DNA from: Lachnospiraceae bacterium
GTDB taxonomy: Bacteria; Bacillota; Clostridia; Lachnospirales; Lachnospiraceae
Direction of reading: 5' to 3'
DNA: 44,678 nt
Assembly (NCBI GenBank): GCA_014803415.1
Contig: JAAVBZ010000030.1
Span: 1-44,678, forward strand
Below the pieces are notes generated by a model that ran no database searches, was not told the DNA's origin, and saw only the letters and a list, made by a program, of their open reading frames with translations. The position numbers were made by a program, and so were the translations under genes. Below, piece after piece: positions 1 through 8,146 of the stretch (positions are counted from its first letter, which is position 1; each line of letters opens with the position of its first letter).

Positions 1-112
1 CTTTGAGTTGGCTTGCGACACCATACTCATTGTACCATAGGAGGCTTTTCTTGATATCCTCACCGTTTCCACTTACACTATTCTCCCCAGCATAGCTGGG
101 GGTTTAGTACTT
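1..112. other. Unassigned left edge with a perfect hairpin
   Basis: No coding sequence is recognisable here. Bases 85-101 form a perfect 7-bp stem, CCCCAGC and GCTGGGG, closed by an ATA loop. It lies about 12 bases beyond the stop of the minus-strand antitoxin-like gene. There is no T-run on either strand, so it does not look like a standard intrinsic terminator. Subterminal hairpins of this size occur at the ends of IS200/IS605 elements, and the window may begin just beside one. That is a guess, because no transposase sequence is visible. Confidence 0.3.
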
Positions 113-349
113 TCAATTAGCAGCTTCATATTTTTCTCTTATCCTTTCCTCCCTGTATTCTTTCAACGTTTTTTCTGTATTAGGCACCGCCCCTACAATA
201 TTCCCAAAAATATCATCCTGAGATTCTGTATCGGAAGGTTTTTCTACTGTCTGCTGTGAACTGAGAAATTGCACAAAACTGTATATCATTTCTATCTGAC
301 TTTCCGGCAGAATATTTAACAAATTTATCGTCTTCTCCAATGTTGACAT
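113..349 (-). CDS. Small antitoxin-like protein
   Basis: The 78-residue product has a predicted helical N-terminal half (LEKTINLLNILPES, then IEMIYSFVQFLSS) and a charged, probably disordered tail ending in EYREERIREKYEAAN. This layout is common in small type II antitoxins whose N-terminal helices dimerise and whose tail wraps the toxin. It resembles in style the antitoxin-like protein at 44455-44646, which also has a hydrophobic helical first half and an acidic, disordered second half. The ATG has an AGAAGG ribosome site about 9 bases upstream. No toxin gene is visible next to it on the upstream side, and the downstream side runs out of the window, so its partner may lie to the left or be lost. 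The function is inferred from architecture only. Confidence 0.5.
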   Translation of the reverse strand: MSTLEKTINLLNILPESQIEMIYSFVQFLSSQQTVEKPSDTESQDDIFGNIVGAVPNTEKTLKEYREERIREKYEAAN

Positions 350-480
350 AGCCTTTTTCCTTCTAAAATCTACATATTTTCTTACTTTTTATATATTGTA
401 CCATTCTCTACGTGAATTAACCATCATTATTTTTTCAATACTCTTCAAATGAGAAACATCTAATCAAAACCTTCTCCTTT

Positions 481-2292
481 CTATCCCGGCAGACTATCCG
501 CCACACACAGCGCCCCATAGCCCACTTTCTCATTCGGATACACACTCTCTCCCCTGATCGGCTTTGCCCCTCTCCTAAAATACGCCTTCACCTTCTCCCC
601 ATACAGATACGGATCATTCCCTCTTACAATTCCCCACTCCATAAGAAGCGCTGCGCTTCCCGTGACAAAGGGCGTGGCAAAAGAAGTACCCGACACCTGT
701 ACCAGACTTCCGCCCGGCGCTATGGTGTTTACCGCCACCCCAGGCGCTGCGATATCCGGTTTAATGCTCCCCTGGTTCACCCGCTCACCTGAAACGCTGC
801 TCAGCGGGTATCCCCTTCCTGAAAAATCTGCGTAAGCTTCATAAGCTGCATCGTAAGCTCCTACTGTTATGACTTTGGAAGCCGTAGAAGGAATCGTCAA
901 TGTTTTATTGGGAGTTGGCGTAAAAAAGCGGGTAGCTGCATTTAAGACACTGCTGCTTGGCAGGTAAAAATCATAATTACCTGATGTAGGGGAAAATGAT
1001 GTCAGTACAAAAGTCCATATTCCCGCATTTACATAAGAGCCCACAGGCAGAAAATCAAAATAAATCTCTTGATTTACGGAATAAGGAGAAGGTTCTCCGA
1101 TATAAAGCAGTACCTTTGTCTGTTCTACGATAAAACTCTGCATTCCTGTGCGTAAAGTATCAATCTCTGTTCTTATTCCTGAGGGCGATATTAATGCGAC
1201 CTGAAACCGATCCACATATTCTTTCCAGAGCTGCACACTGACAGAAGGCTGATAAGTACCTATATTCAGCTCTATTCTTCTTGTCACGCCACCGTACTGC
1301 CCAATAAAGGCCAGATTTTCCATGTTACTTGCAGGTCTCTCCAAAAGACTTCCCGAAACATGACCTCCCGCTGCCCCTTCGTTTCCGCTTCCCACGCAGA
1401 TCACTGTTCTTCCGATTTCCGACACATTATCTATAAACCGTTCCAGCAGAGAGATTCCGTCATGGGAACCATAGGTATTTCCGAAGCTTAAGTTGACCGC
1501 AAGAGGCCTTCCCATCTCTACTGCCTTTTTTGCCACATAAGTCAAAGCACGCATCAATTCTGTAGTCCTGGGAAAAGAATCAGGGTCCGGACTTCCCAGT
1601 TTAACCACGATCAATTCGCTTTCCGGCGCCGCTCCCTGAAATCTTCCGGCCATAAGATTACCGCTGGCCGCTGCTATTGCCGCAACTGCGGTTCCATGCC
1701 CGGAAGCATCAAAACTGGGTACCACACTTTCAGGATTTCTGCTTTTAAGAGCCTCATTTATTTTAGCCTGATCAAATTCCACTCCGATAGCAAATCCTTC
1801 AGGAGGATTCCCTGTATTTTCTGAAGGGATCACTGTCTGATCCCACAAATATTGAATTCTGCTGCCTCCTGCTCTGTTTAAAAATTCCGGACTTTGATAA
1901 TCAATGCCTGAGTCGATCACTGCGATCAGTACGTTTCTCCCGGTAAGATAGGGTTCTCTTACCGTTACAGGCGGTATGCAGGAAGCCTGCTTGCCCTGAA
2001 GAGTAGCAAAATAAAGCCTTTTGGGCTTTTCTACATACTCTACTTCATCCAGCTGCGCAAAAATCTGGATCAGGTTTTCCGGGATTGTGACAATGGCGTA
2101 GCCGGCTATTAGTTCTTCTACTTGCAGCAATTCACTGTTCAATCTGCTGATATCGCCATTATATTTCACGATCAGCTCCCACCTTCTGCTTTCTTTTGAA
2201 AATCCGATATTTAACTGCATGGAATCATCTCTTTCACTCTCACTTGCCGAAAGGGCCAGATTCAGCAGATTTTCCAGTTTCTGACTTGCCAT
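481..2292 (-). CDS. S8 family subtilisin-like serine protease, Csp-like
   Basis: The 603-residue protein carries a complete subtilase triad: Asp127 in AVIDSGID, His199 in SGHGTAV and Ser537 in SGTSFATP, with an oxyanion-hole Asn in SGNEGA near residue 304. Residues 1 to about 110 form a prodomain-like region. A roughly 150-residue insertion between the Asn and Ser motifs probably forms a jelly-roll-like segment. There is no signal peptide. This arrangement is typical of the clostridial Csp proteases, which activate the cortex lytic enzyme SleC during spore germination, and of related lachnospiral S8 peptidases. All three catalytic residues are intact, so it is not a CspC-type pseudoprotease. 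Start: CAGGAG lies 8 bases before the ATG. It stands alone, with the HD-GYP gene ending upstream behind a terminator. A germination role is inferred from family resemblance only; sleC is not in the window. Confidence 0.88.
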   Translation of the reverse strand: MASQKLENLLNLALSASESERDDSMQLNIGFSKESRRWELIVKYNGDISRLNSELLQVEELIAGYAIVTIPENLIQIFAQLDEVEYVEKPKRLYFATLQGKQASCIPPVTVREPYLTGRNVLIAVIDSGIDYQSPEFLNRAGGSRIQYLWDQTVIPSENTGNPPEGFAIGVEFDQAKINEALKSRNPESVVPSFDASGHGTAVAAIAAASGNLMAGRFQGAAPESELIVVKLGSPDPDSFPRTTELMRALTYVAKKAVEMGRPLAVNLSFGNTYGSHDGISLLERFIDNVSEIGRTVICVGSGNEGAAGGHVSGSLLERPASNMENLAFIGQYGGVTRRIELNIGTYQPSVSVQLWKEYVDRFQVALISPSGIRTEIDTLRTGMQSFIVEQTKVLLYIGEPSPYSVNQEIYFDFLPVGSYVNAGIWTFVLTSFSPTSGNYDFYLPSSSVLNAATRFFTPTPNKTLTIPSTASKVITVGAYDAAYEAYADFSGRGYPLSSVSGERVNQGSIKPDIAAPGVAVNTIAPGGSLVQVSGTSFATPFVTGSAALLMEWGIVRGNDPYLYGEKVKAYFRRGAKPIRGESVYPNEKVGYGALCVADSLPG

Positions 2293-2384
2293 CTTAAATC
2301 TCCTGATCTAAATATAATCTTTCATCTCTATTACTATATGAACAGATCGTGAAAAAGAGCCTTATCATATCTTTCCTTAATAAT

Positions 2385-2464
2385 CGAGCAGGGAAAGTTT
2401 TTCCATGCTCGCTGCGCGGGGTGCGTGCTGCAAAGCAGCAATATACATTGCGCACCCCTGCGCA
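2385..2464. repeat. Tandem palindromic intergenic element (REP-like)
   Basis: Two hairpins stand side by side between the subtilase and the HD-GYP gene. The first, 2385-2411, has outer arms CGAGCA and TGCTCG. The second, 2413-2464, has arms TGCGCGGGGTGCG and CGCACCCCTGCGCA that pair with one bulged base, and it encloses an inner hairpin TGCTGC-AAA-GCAGCA. The element is much more GC-rich than its surroundings and codes for nothing. It resembles small repeated palindromic elements scattered between genes in many genomes, but only one copy is visible here. Confidence 0.5.
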
Positions 2465-2506
2465 TAAAAAAACAGCCTCAGAAGCATTCCTGCTCCAAGG
2501 CTGTTT
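2464..2506 (-). terminator. Intrinsic terminator of the HD-GYP gene
   Basis: On the minus strand a 9-bp stem (AAACAGCCT with AGGCTGTTT, 2470-2506) is followed by a run of at least six T. It lies about 20 bases after the stop codon of the response-regulator gene, so it ends that transcript before the subtilase gene. Confidence 0.85.
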
Positions 2507-2526
2507 ATTACCTGTTTATTCTATGC

Positions 2527-3627
2527 CTATTCACTTTCTTTGTATCTGTTTGCCAACTCTTCAAACTCTGACTTCACAACAGCAAAAGCTTCCAGGATCT
2601 TGGGAGAAAAAGCGCCGCACTCTCCGTCAACGATCATCCGATATGCTTCATCCACCGAAAAAGCGCCTTTATATACACGGTGTGAAACAAGTGCATCATA
2701 TACATCTGCCAGGGAAACGATCTGTGCAGCTATACTGATCTCTTCTCCTTTCAGTCCATCCGGATAACCTTTACCATCATATTTCTCATGGTGATGTCTG
2801 GCAATATCATAACAATAATCAGAGAACTCATCATCATCCAGCTTAAGCAGTTTCGATACCATTTCTCCACCTTTGGTAGTATGAGTCTTGATGATCTCAA
2901 ACTCCTCAGCAGTAAGCTTTCCCGGCTTTAATAATACACTGTCCGGAATAACGATCTTTCCGATATCGTGCATGGAAGAAGCCTGGGTTATGGTTTCCAG
3001 CTTTTCCGGAGTAAGGCCATATTCCGGGAACATTCTCATTACTACTTTTCCCATACATTTGGTAAATTCACGGATTCTCTTGACATGCTGTCCGGATTCC
3101 ATATTTCTGAATTCTACCACATTACTTAAAGCATCGATCATGATCTCATTCATTCTGCGAAGCTTCTTGGCCTGTTCTGACAACAGCTCATTTTGTATCT
3201 CAAGCTTTGCCGTCTGAGTTTTTACCATTGTTTCCAACTGAGATTTATATTTAAATAACTCTATAACATTTTTAACAAGCTGATTTACCACATCGGCGTG
3301 ATACGGTTTTTTTATGTAATCCACTACACCATATTCATAGCCTCTTTTTTCTGATTCTACAGAGTCTTCACCTGTGATCAGAATAAAGGGAACCTTGGAA
3401 AGCAAATCTCTTTTGCTTAAATATTCAAGTACCTGAAATCCATCCATGACCGGCATCATGATGTCAAGCAAAACCACAGCGAGAGATTCAACATTTTCTT
3501 CAAAAACCCTGATACCTTCTTCGCCGTTCTCTGCCTCAAGAATTTTATATTCATTCCTGAAAATTTCTGCCAGAAGTTCCCGGTTGATTTCCATATCTTC
3601 AACAATCAATATAGTATCTTTTTCCAT
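2527..3627 (-). CDS. Response regulator with HD-GYP output domain (predicted c-di-GMP phosphodiesterase)
   Basis: The 366-residue protein starts with a CheY-like receiver: acidic pocket ED at 10-11, phospho-acceptor Asp55 in LLDIMMP and the conserved Lys in YIKKPYH near 106. A helical, probably coiled-coil linker follows at about 115-165, then an HD-GYP domain with His220-Asp221 in MHDIGK and the GYP signature in DGKGYPDG at 284-291. HD-GYP enzymes hydrolyse cyclic di-GMP, and the receiver would couple this to a two-component phosphorelay. No histidine kinase or GGDEF protein is adjacent, so it is an orphan regulator. It has its own candidate promoter upstream and a strong terminator downstream. 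Start: ATG with AAGGGTG about 13 bases upstream. Family confidence is high; the signal is unknown. Confidence 0.93.
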   Translation of the reverse strand: MEKDTILIVEDMEINRELLAEIFRNEYKILEAENGEEGIRVFEENVESLAVVLLDIMMPVMDGFQVLEYLSKRDLLSKVPFILITGEDSVESEKRGYEYGVVDYIKKPYHADVVNQLVKNVIELFKYKSQLETMVKTQTAKLEIQNELLSEQAKKLRRMNEIMIDALSNVVEFRNMESGQHVKRIREFTKCMGKVVMRMFPEYGLTPEKLETITQASSMHDIGKIVIPDSVLLKPGKLTAEEFEIIKTHTTKGGEMVSKLLKLDDDEFSDYCYDIARHHHEKYDGKGYPDGLKGEEISIAAQIVSLADVYDALVSHRVYKGAFSVDEAYRMIVDGECGAFSPKILEAFAVVKSEFEELANRYKESE

Positions 3628-3686
3628 TTTACTTTTACACCCTTCGCTTTATAATTACAACATGAATACATGTCACATGCCCTTTA

Positions 3687-3715
3687 ATTATATCAGCTAT
3701 TTTATAAAATTTCCA
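3687..3715 (-). promoter_or_regulatory. Candidate promoter for the HD-GYP regulator
   Basis: On the minus strand a perfect -10 box TATAAT (3687-3692) is preceded at 17 bases by TGGAAA (3710-3715), a weak -35 box. It lies about 60 bases upstream of the start codon. Confidence 0.45.
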
Positions 3716-3757
3716 CTATTCTGTTTTAATTTCAATATTATTTTCCTGGTTTTTTAG

Positions 3758-3786
3758 TTGAACATCTCTCAAAAGTGCTTTACAAT
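3758..3786 (+). promoter_or_regulatory. Promoter of the AraC-type regulator gene
   Basis: TTGAAC (3758-3763) and TACAAT (3781-3786) are separated by 17 bases, a good sigma-A promoter about 75 bases before the AraC-type gene and divergent from the HD-GYP promoter. Confidence 0.7.
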
Positions 3787-3863
3787 AAAATAAGTTTAAA
3801 TTTTTAAGAGAAATATGATTCCCAGCTGCAGCAATTTTATAACTTATACAAAGGAAAAATAAC

Positions 3864-4823
3864 ATGCAGAATCATCTTACCACCTTTTCCGATCATTTAA
3901 AGAATACTGACGAAAATGTCGGATTCGGATATCCAATACAGCTAGACAATATTGAACTTACCGGACTTCAGATGCACAGAATTCCCTGGCACTGGCACGT
4001 GGAAATAGAAGCCATTGTTGTACAGACAGGTGAAATCTGGTTTTTTGCTGATGATACCAAACTACGTCTGTCTGCCGGTCAGGGTATCCTGATCAATCAA
4101 AATATTATGCACTCCGTTCATCCTGTTGATAAAAATGTCAGCACCATCCTGTATACACTGGAATTTCATCCTTCTTTTTTATTCGGCTATGGTAATCCCA
4201 TGATGTCAAGTAAATTTTTGTCGCCGGTCTTACATTCATCTGCTCTTAAGATCATCAAGCTGCATCAGGAGGATTCCTGGCATCAAAAGCTGTTAGATGC
4301 CGTTAATCATATAATATCGGTAAATCAGACTAAAAAATTTGGCTTTGAGCTGGTCACCAAGTCTTACCTGTGCCAGCTGTGGAGTTTTCTTTTGGAAAAG
4401 GCAATTCCTGAAAATCTCAGTATAAACAGCCAGGCCCCTATATCTCTCGATGAAAACAGAGTAAAGGCAGGGCTTATGTATATACAGGAACATTACAGCG
4501 AGCACATTACCTTAGAACAGCTGGCAGATTTCATACATGTCAGCAAAAGTGAATGCTGCCGCTGTTTTAAGCGTATTCTGCAATTCTCTCCTTTTGAGTA
4601 CATTATGAGATTCCGCATCCTGGAGGCTGCCACTCTGATCCAGCAAAATGATCCCAGTGCTCACACCATATCTTCTCTTGCGTTCAGCGTAGGCTTCAAC
4701 AACACAAGCTACTTCAATAAACTGTTCAAACAGTATTTATACTGTACACCCAGTGAGTATAAACGTAAAGCCAAAAATGATTCTCTCAATAAAAATATCT
4801 CTTCTTACTCATTCATACCATGA
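3864..4823 (+). CDS. AraC family transcriptional regulator with N-terminal cupin domain
   Basis: The 319-residue protein has a cupin-like sensory half (about residues 20-110, including HRIPWHWHVEIE and the ALIN-like GQGILINQNIMHSV stretch) and a C-terminal pair of helix-turn-helix motifs (about 205-305). The second HTH is the classical AraC signature ending GFNNTSYFNKLFKQY followed by TPSEYK. Such proteins bind small molecules, often sugars, through the cupin and regulate nearby genes. Here neither neighbour is a sugar gene: upstream is the divergent HD-GYP gene and downstream the convergent alpha-hydroxy-acid dehydrogenase, so the target is unclear. Start: ATG with AAAGGA about 9 bases upstream. 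The gene ends 14 bases before the stop of the convergent gene with no clear terminator between them. Confidence 0.9.
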   Translation: MQNHLTTFSDHLKNTDENVGFGYPIQLDNIELTGLQMHRIPWHWHVEIEAIVVQTGEIWFFADDTKLRLSAGQGILINQNIMHSVHPVDKNVSTILYTLEFHPSFLFGYGNPMMSSKFLSPVLHSSALKIIKLHQEDSWHQKLLDAVNHIISVNQTKKFGFELVTKSYLCQLWSFLLEKAIPENLSINSQAPISLDENRVKAGLMYIQEHYSEHITLEQLADFIHVSKSECCRCFKRILQFSPFEYIMRFRILEAATLIQQNDPSAHTISSLAFSVGFNNTSYFNKLFKQYLYCTPSEYKRKAKNDSLNKNISSYSFIP

Positions 4824-4837
4824 TTACAGATTACTAT

Positions 4838-5722
4838 CTATTTCCAGATCACCGAGGAATCCATATGGTCAAGATCAAAACAACCGGTTTTGGCCATTGC
4901 TCCTTTTAATTCATTATTTATCTTAAGAATAGCATCCTTCACACCCTCTGCCCCCTTTTCTTTCAAGGGCTCCATAAGCGCTCTTCCCACACTGACTGCA
5001 GTTGCTCCAAGTGCCAGAGCCTTAAAAGCGTCCATTCCGCTCATAATTCCGCAGTCCACAAATACCGGTATTTCTCCTCCGATCACCTTTACAATGGAAG
5101 GCAGAATTTTTAAAGGCGGAAGCGAATACTCCATAAGTCCATGATGGTGAGATACTACGATCCCTTTGACCCCCGCTTCCAGGCATTTATAGGCATCTCT
5201 TTCACTCAGTATCCCTTTTATGATAAAAGGTATCTCAGAGCTATCCACAAATTCTCTGATCTCTTCCATAGATTTGGGTCTCATCTCATCCTCAAATATT
5301 ACATCATAATCTCCGCTGCTGTTAAAAGCGTGGTCTATATCAATTCCCACAGCTAAAGCTCCGCTTTCTGCAGCATGCGCTATCTTGTCAAAAATCATCC
5401 GGTTATCTGCATAGGGCTTGATGATCTTTATAACCTTTGCTCCTGTTTCCGTCATATCCTGAAGCTCTTTCTTTTCTCCCATTCCTGTCCAGCTTACGGC
5501 GTTTGCCATTTTTGCTCCCCTGGCCATTTCCACCGCTCCATTGTCCCGGATATTGCCCAAATGAGATAAAGCTGCTGTCATAACAGGCGTATCAAACCTC
5601 TCTCCGTATAGCATAAAAGAAGTATCCGGCTTCTTTCCGTCAATATGCCTTGTCTCTAACAGCAGAGAATCAAAATATTTTCTTGTGATCTGATCTGAAT
5701 TACCTGCCATATTCTGTTCCAT
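4838..5722 (-). CDS. FMN-dependent alpha-hydroxy-acid dehydrogenase/oxidase family protein
   Basis: The 294-residue TIM-barrel protein shows the family order: an N-terminal segment TPVMTAALSHLG, strand motif VGIDID (126-130), FIIKG with Lys169, the histidine motif SHHHG (191-195), VDCGI at 222-226 with GMDAFKALALGA after it, and VGRALM at 245-250. These line the FMN and substrate site in lactate and glycolate oxidases. The usual catalytic motif is SNHGG; here it is SHHHG, and the protein is shorter than the common 340-380 residues, so the substrate may differ from L-lactate. Start: AAAGGAG 9 bases before the ATG. Only 41 bases separate it from the end of the lipase gene upstream; a TATAAT lies in that gap, so it may have its own promoter or be read through from the T7SS operon. 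Confidence 0.85.
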   Translation of the reverse strand: MEQNMAGNSDQITRKYFDSLLLETRHIDGKKPDTSFMLYGERFDTPVMTAALSHLGNIRDNGAVEMARGAKMANAVSWTGMGEKKELQDMTETGAKVIKIIKPYADNRMIFDKIAHAAESGALAVGIDIDHAFNSSGDYDVIFEDEMRPKSMEEIREFVDSSEIPFIIKGILSERDAYKCLEAGVKGIVVSHHHGLMEYSLPPLKILPSIVKVIGGEIPVFVDCGIMSGMDAFKALALGATAVSVGRALMEPLKEKGAEGVKDAILKINNELKGAMAKTGCFDLDHMDSSVIWK

Positions 5723-5763
5723 AACCCGTCTCCTTTTTTGCTCATTATAACATACCGCAGACG

Positions 5764-7155
5764 CTAAATCATCAGAATTTCATCTGCTGCCGTCACATCT
5801 GTTTCCATATATATCTTTACGATTTTTTCAAGCATGGAACTCAGTTTATTCATTTCCATGATATCTTTCTCTATTTTTCCTCCTTCTGTTTTTAGTTTCA
5901 TGTTGATCATCCAGCTGTTCTTCATATATACAGACAGTTTTTTACTGATATCTTCAATCCTGCTGCAGGCATTTTCTAATTCTTCCTCCATTTTCATAAG
6001 CATCTGCACCTGCCTGAGCAATGTTGTATAATCCACCATCGCTGTAATTTTACCATTCATATCCTGTGAAAAGGACTTTCGAAAGAGTGCACTCTCCAGC
6101 ATGTCCTTCCCGTTTTGTGTAAACAACATGCTTTCGGCTATCAGCGGTATTCCTGTGCCGAAAAAATCCGCAAGATCTGATAATGTCAGTTTTTCTCCGT
6201 TAATTCCTGTTTTTTTATCTCCGGAAAGTTCCATCAGCTGCATCAGGGCAGCCGCACATCCGTCTCGTTTATCCGGCGGCAGATTCATTACAGCTGCAGA
6301 AAGGGAAGATGCATAACTTCCCAACTTTCCCTGCTCCTGTACATAGCTGTTTTTCCTGCCATGAAAGACTGATACCTCCTTACCTGTTTTCGGATCGGTC
6401 TCCAAAGACGCAAACATATACTTAATATCATGATAACCAGCAAAATTCTCCACTTTTACCGGTGTTTTTACATAATGCACCTGGTCTTTGGGAACAATGG
6501 AGCAGCCCAGCACATTGACATAATCATTTTCACCGTATATTCCTGTGATCCTGGATGTTCGGTCCAGATACCCTTTCTCCCCATATGTGTTTTTCCAGTT
6601 TTGAATTGCCGCTTCCGAAAAACCTTGACCGTCTATATTGTAACAGGCATCCAGTAAATTGTTATATTTTGTAGCCATAGTAACATACTGCGCCTTATTT
6701 CCTCCCTTGGAATGACCCGTTATTATAAGTTTCTGCTCCTGGGAGAAATGTTCCTTTTCCACTACCGTTTCAAAGTAGGTAAGGGCCCGCTCCTGCTGGA
6801 GGGTGGAAACTTCAGTCATTCCCAGACCGTTGTCCGGCCACTCTCCGTCAGCAGTTCCCCGGTATACTACATAAATACTGCTGCCATCGCCTGTCTCAAA
6901 AGTACATGCATTGGTTCCTGAGTCAAAAGAAAGCAGATGACTCTGATTTCCGATGATCAGTTCCCCTATTTCCGGATTCTCCGCTGCCTGCGCCAGCACA
7001 GTATACTCCCCATAATGAATACCACCCTCCTGACAGTCATTAGAATCAGACAGATCTTTTACTATTTCGTTGACGGTCATTCCATCGGCTGCTTCCTTGT
7101 AATCCATGTACATATATGTATTCAGCACCATACTGATTTCCTCATCTGTCAGCAT
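5764..7155 (-). CDS. DUF2974/Mbeg1-like lipase with C-terminal helical domain; candidate type VII secreted effector
   Basis: The 463-residue protein has an N-terminal alpha/beta-hydrolase domain (about 1-260). It contains VYRGTADGEW near 97-106, the nucleophile elbow GHSKGG with Ser149, a likely acid Asp211 in GENDYVN and a likely His242 in GYHDIKY. From about 340 to 463 it is predicted to be long helices, with many charged heptads and a central Trp415, resembling a WXG100/LXG-type helical hairpin. No signal peptide is present. The order catalytic domain first, helical domain last matches the reverse architecture described for the S. aureus T7SS lipase effector TslA; the resemblance is architectural, not a computed homology. 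It is the last gene of the EssC operon, 10 bases after a lipoprotein gene. Start: GAAGGTG 6 bases before ATG. Lipase function is likely; secretion by the adjacent system is inference. Confidence 0.85.
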   Translation of the reverse strand: MLTDEEISMVLNTYMYMDYKEAADGMTVNEIVKDLSDSNDCQEGGIHYGEYTVLAQAAENPEIGELIIGNQSHLLSFDSGTNACTFETGDGSSIYVVYRGTADGEWPDNGLGMTEVSTLQQERALTYFETVVEKEHFSQEQKLIITGHSKGGNKAQYVTMATKYNNLLDACYNIDGQGFSEAAIQNWKNTYGEKGYLDRTSRITGIYGENDYVNVLGCSIVPKDQVHYVKTPVKVENFAGYHDIKYMFASLETDPKTGKEVSVFHGRKNSYVQEQGKLGSYASSLSAAVMNLPPDKRDGCAAALMQLMELSGDKKTGINGEKLTLSDLADFFGTGIPLIAESMLFTQNGKDMLESALFRKSFSQDMNGKITAMVDYTTLLRQVQMLMKMEEELENACSRIEDISKKLSVYMKNSWMINMKLKTEGGKIEKDIMEMNKLSSMLEKIVKIYMETDVTAADEILMI

Positions 7156-7165
7156 TTTTCACCTT

Positions 7166-7816
7166 CTATACCTTCCATCTCATATAGCGGAAATTTCCTT
7201 CTTCGTCCATAGAAAACAACAGTTCATCTGTATCTGTTATCCTTAACATTCCTTTGATCCGATAGCCATTTTCCACATTCCTTTTTTGAAAATCCACAAG
7301 TCTTTCTTCCCAATCATTACGCTGTCCCGCTTTATCCTCAGGATAAATAAAAAACTGGGGCATGGATCGGGGATCCTTCAGAAATTCCTCTGCTGTCATA
7401 TCTGTGCTAAATTCATAAGGAAAGACAAAATCAGGAATCTTGTATCTGATCTCACATTCTCCGAAACACTGCTTTGCCAGAGCGCTTATCTTCTGTTCCA
7501 GCTCCTCCTTTAAAAGATAAGATAGATAATTATCTTCATAATATCTTTTCCCTTCTCTTTCCATGAATCGTACAAGAGCCTGTCTTTCCTGATGATCTCT
7601 GCTGACAACACGGATCATGGTATAAGGTTTTCCTGTCTGTCCGGCATAGCTTTCTACATAATCGAATTCTTCTCCATACTTATCTTTCATAAAAAACAAC
7701 ATATTGTCTTTTTCGCATTCACTTCTCATTCCACATCCCATTACGGCGCTTATAGTAAGAATTGCAGCCATAAGCACGATCTGCCCGCACCTTCCTTTTA
7801 TCACCGGTTTTTTCAT
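7166..7816 (-). CDS. Lipoprotein encoded between WXG100-like genes and the lipase; candidate immunity protein
   Basis: The 216-residue product begins with a lipoprotein signal peptide: basic KKPVIKGR, a hydrophobic stretch IVLMAAILTISA and a lipobox ending VMGC with the lipid-attachment Cys28. The rest is an acidic soluble domain with no motif I recognise. Its start codon overlaps the stop of the preceding WXG100-like gene (ATGA), and it ends 10 bases before the lipase, so the three are translationally linked. In S. aureus the T7SS lipase TslA is neutralised by a lipoprotein, TilA, facing the outside of the membrane. Position and topology suggest the same job here, but sequence relationship has not been tested. 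An alternative is a structural accessory lipoprotein of the secretion system. Confidence 0.8.
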   Translation of the reverse strand: MKKPVIKGRCGQIVLMAAILTISAVMGCGMRSECEKDNMLFFMKDKYGEEFDYVESYAGQTGKPYTMIRVVSRDHQERQALVRFMEREGKRYYEDNYLSYLLKEELEQKISALAKQCFGECEIRYKIPDFVFPYEFSTDMTAEEFLKDPRSMPQFFIYPEDKAGQRNDWEERLVDFQKRNVENGYRIKGMLRITDTDELLFSMDEEGNFRYMRWKV

Positions 7817-8127
7817 AAAATAATATTGCTGCCAAGGCTGTTCCCCTGCTGCGAGCTTTCCTGCTCGGCGTTTTGGTACTGTCTTGCCATTTCCTGAAGA
7901 TCCTGTACATGTTCATTGACCATCCGATACAATTTCTCCATATCCGGTGAAAGGGAGGCAAACTTATTACCATATGCCGTTGCTGCCTCTCCCTGCCAGA
8001 TACTGTTGGTACTTTTGATCAATGACAGCATTTCTCCCGTAAGATTCTTCATCTGACTTCCTGCTGATGCAAAATCTGCTGAAGTCTGTAACAATTTTTC
8101 CGGCGTTACCTTTAAAATTCCTTCCAT
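7813..8127 (-). CDS. WXG100-like small secreted protein (WQG)
   Basis: I place the start at 8127 (MEGILKVTPEKL), where AGGAGG lies 9 bases upstream, giving 104 residues. The longer frame would overlap the preceding gene. The protein is a predicted helical hairpin with the turn motif NSIWQGEAATAYGNKF (W-x-G) near residues 40-55 and a C-terminal YQNAEQE that fits the YxxxD/E export signal. WXG100 proteins are dimeric substrates and partners of type VII secretion. It is the fifth and last WXG100-like gene of the cluster and is translationally coupled to the lipoprotein gene. It may serve as a carrier for the lipase, as small Tla partners do for TslA. Confidence 0.85.
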   Translation of the reverse strand: MEGILKVTPEKLLQTSADFASAGSQMKNLTGEMLSLIKSTNSIWQGEAATAYGNKFASLSPDMEKLYRMVNEHVQDLQEMARQYQNAEQESSQQGNSLGSNIIL

Positions 8128-8146
8128 CTTCTCTTCCTCCTTCTTG

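Noticed and set aside
1-60. Fragment of an IS200/IS605 transposon end
   Set aside because: Only a hairpin supports it; no transposase coding sequence is present in the window.
2349-2738. 129-codon plus-strand frame over the palindromic element and the end of the HD-GYP gene
   Set aside because: No ribosome site, low-complexity translation, antisense to a well-supported gene and through a terminator.
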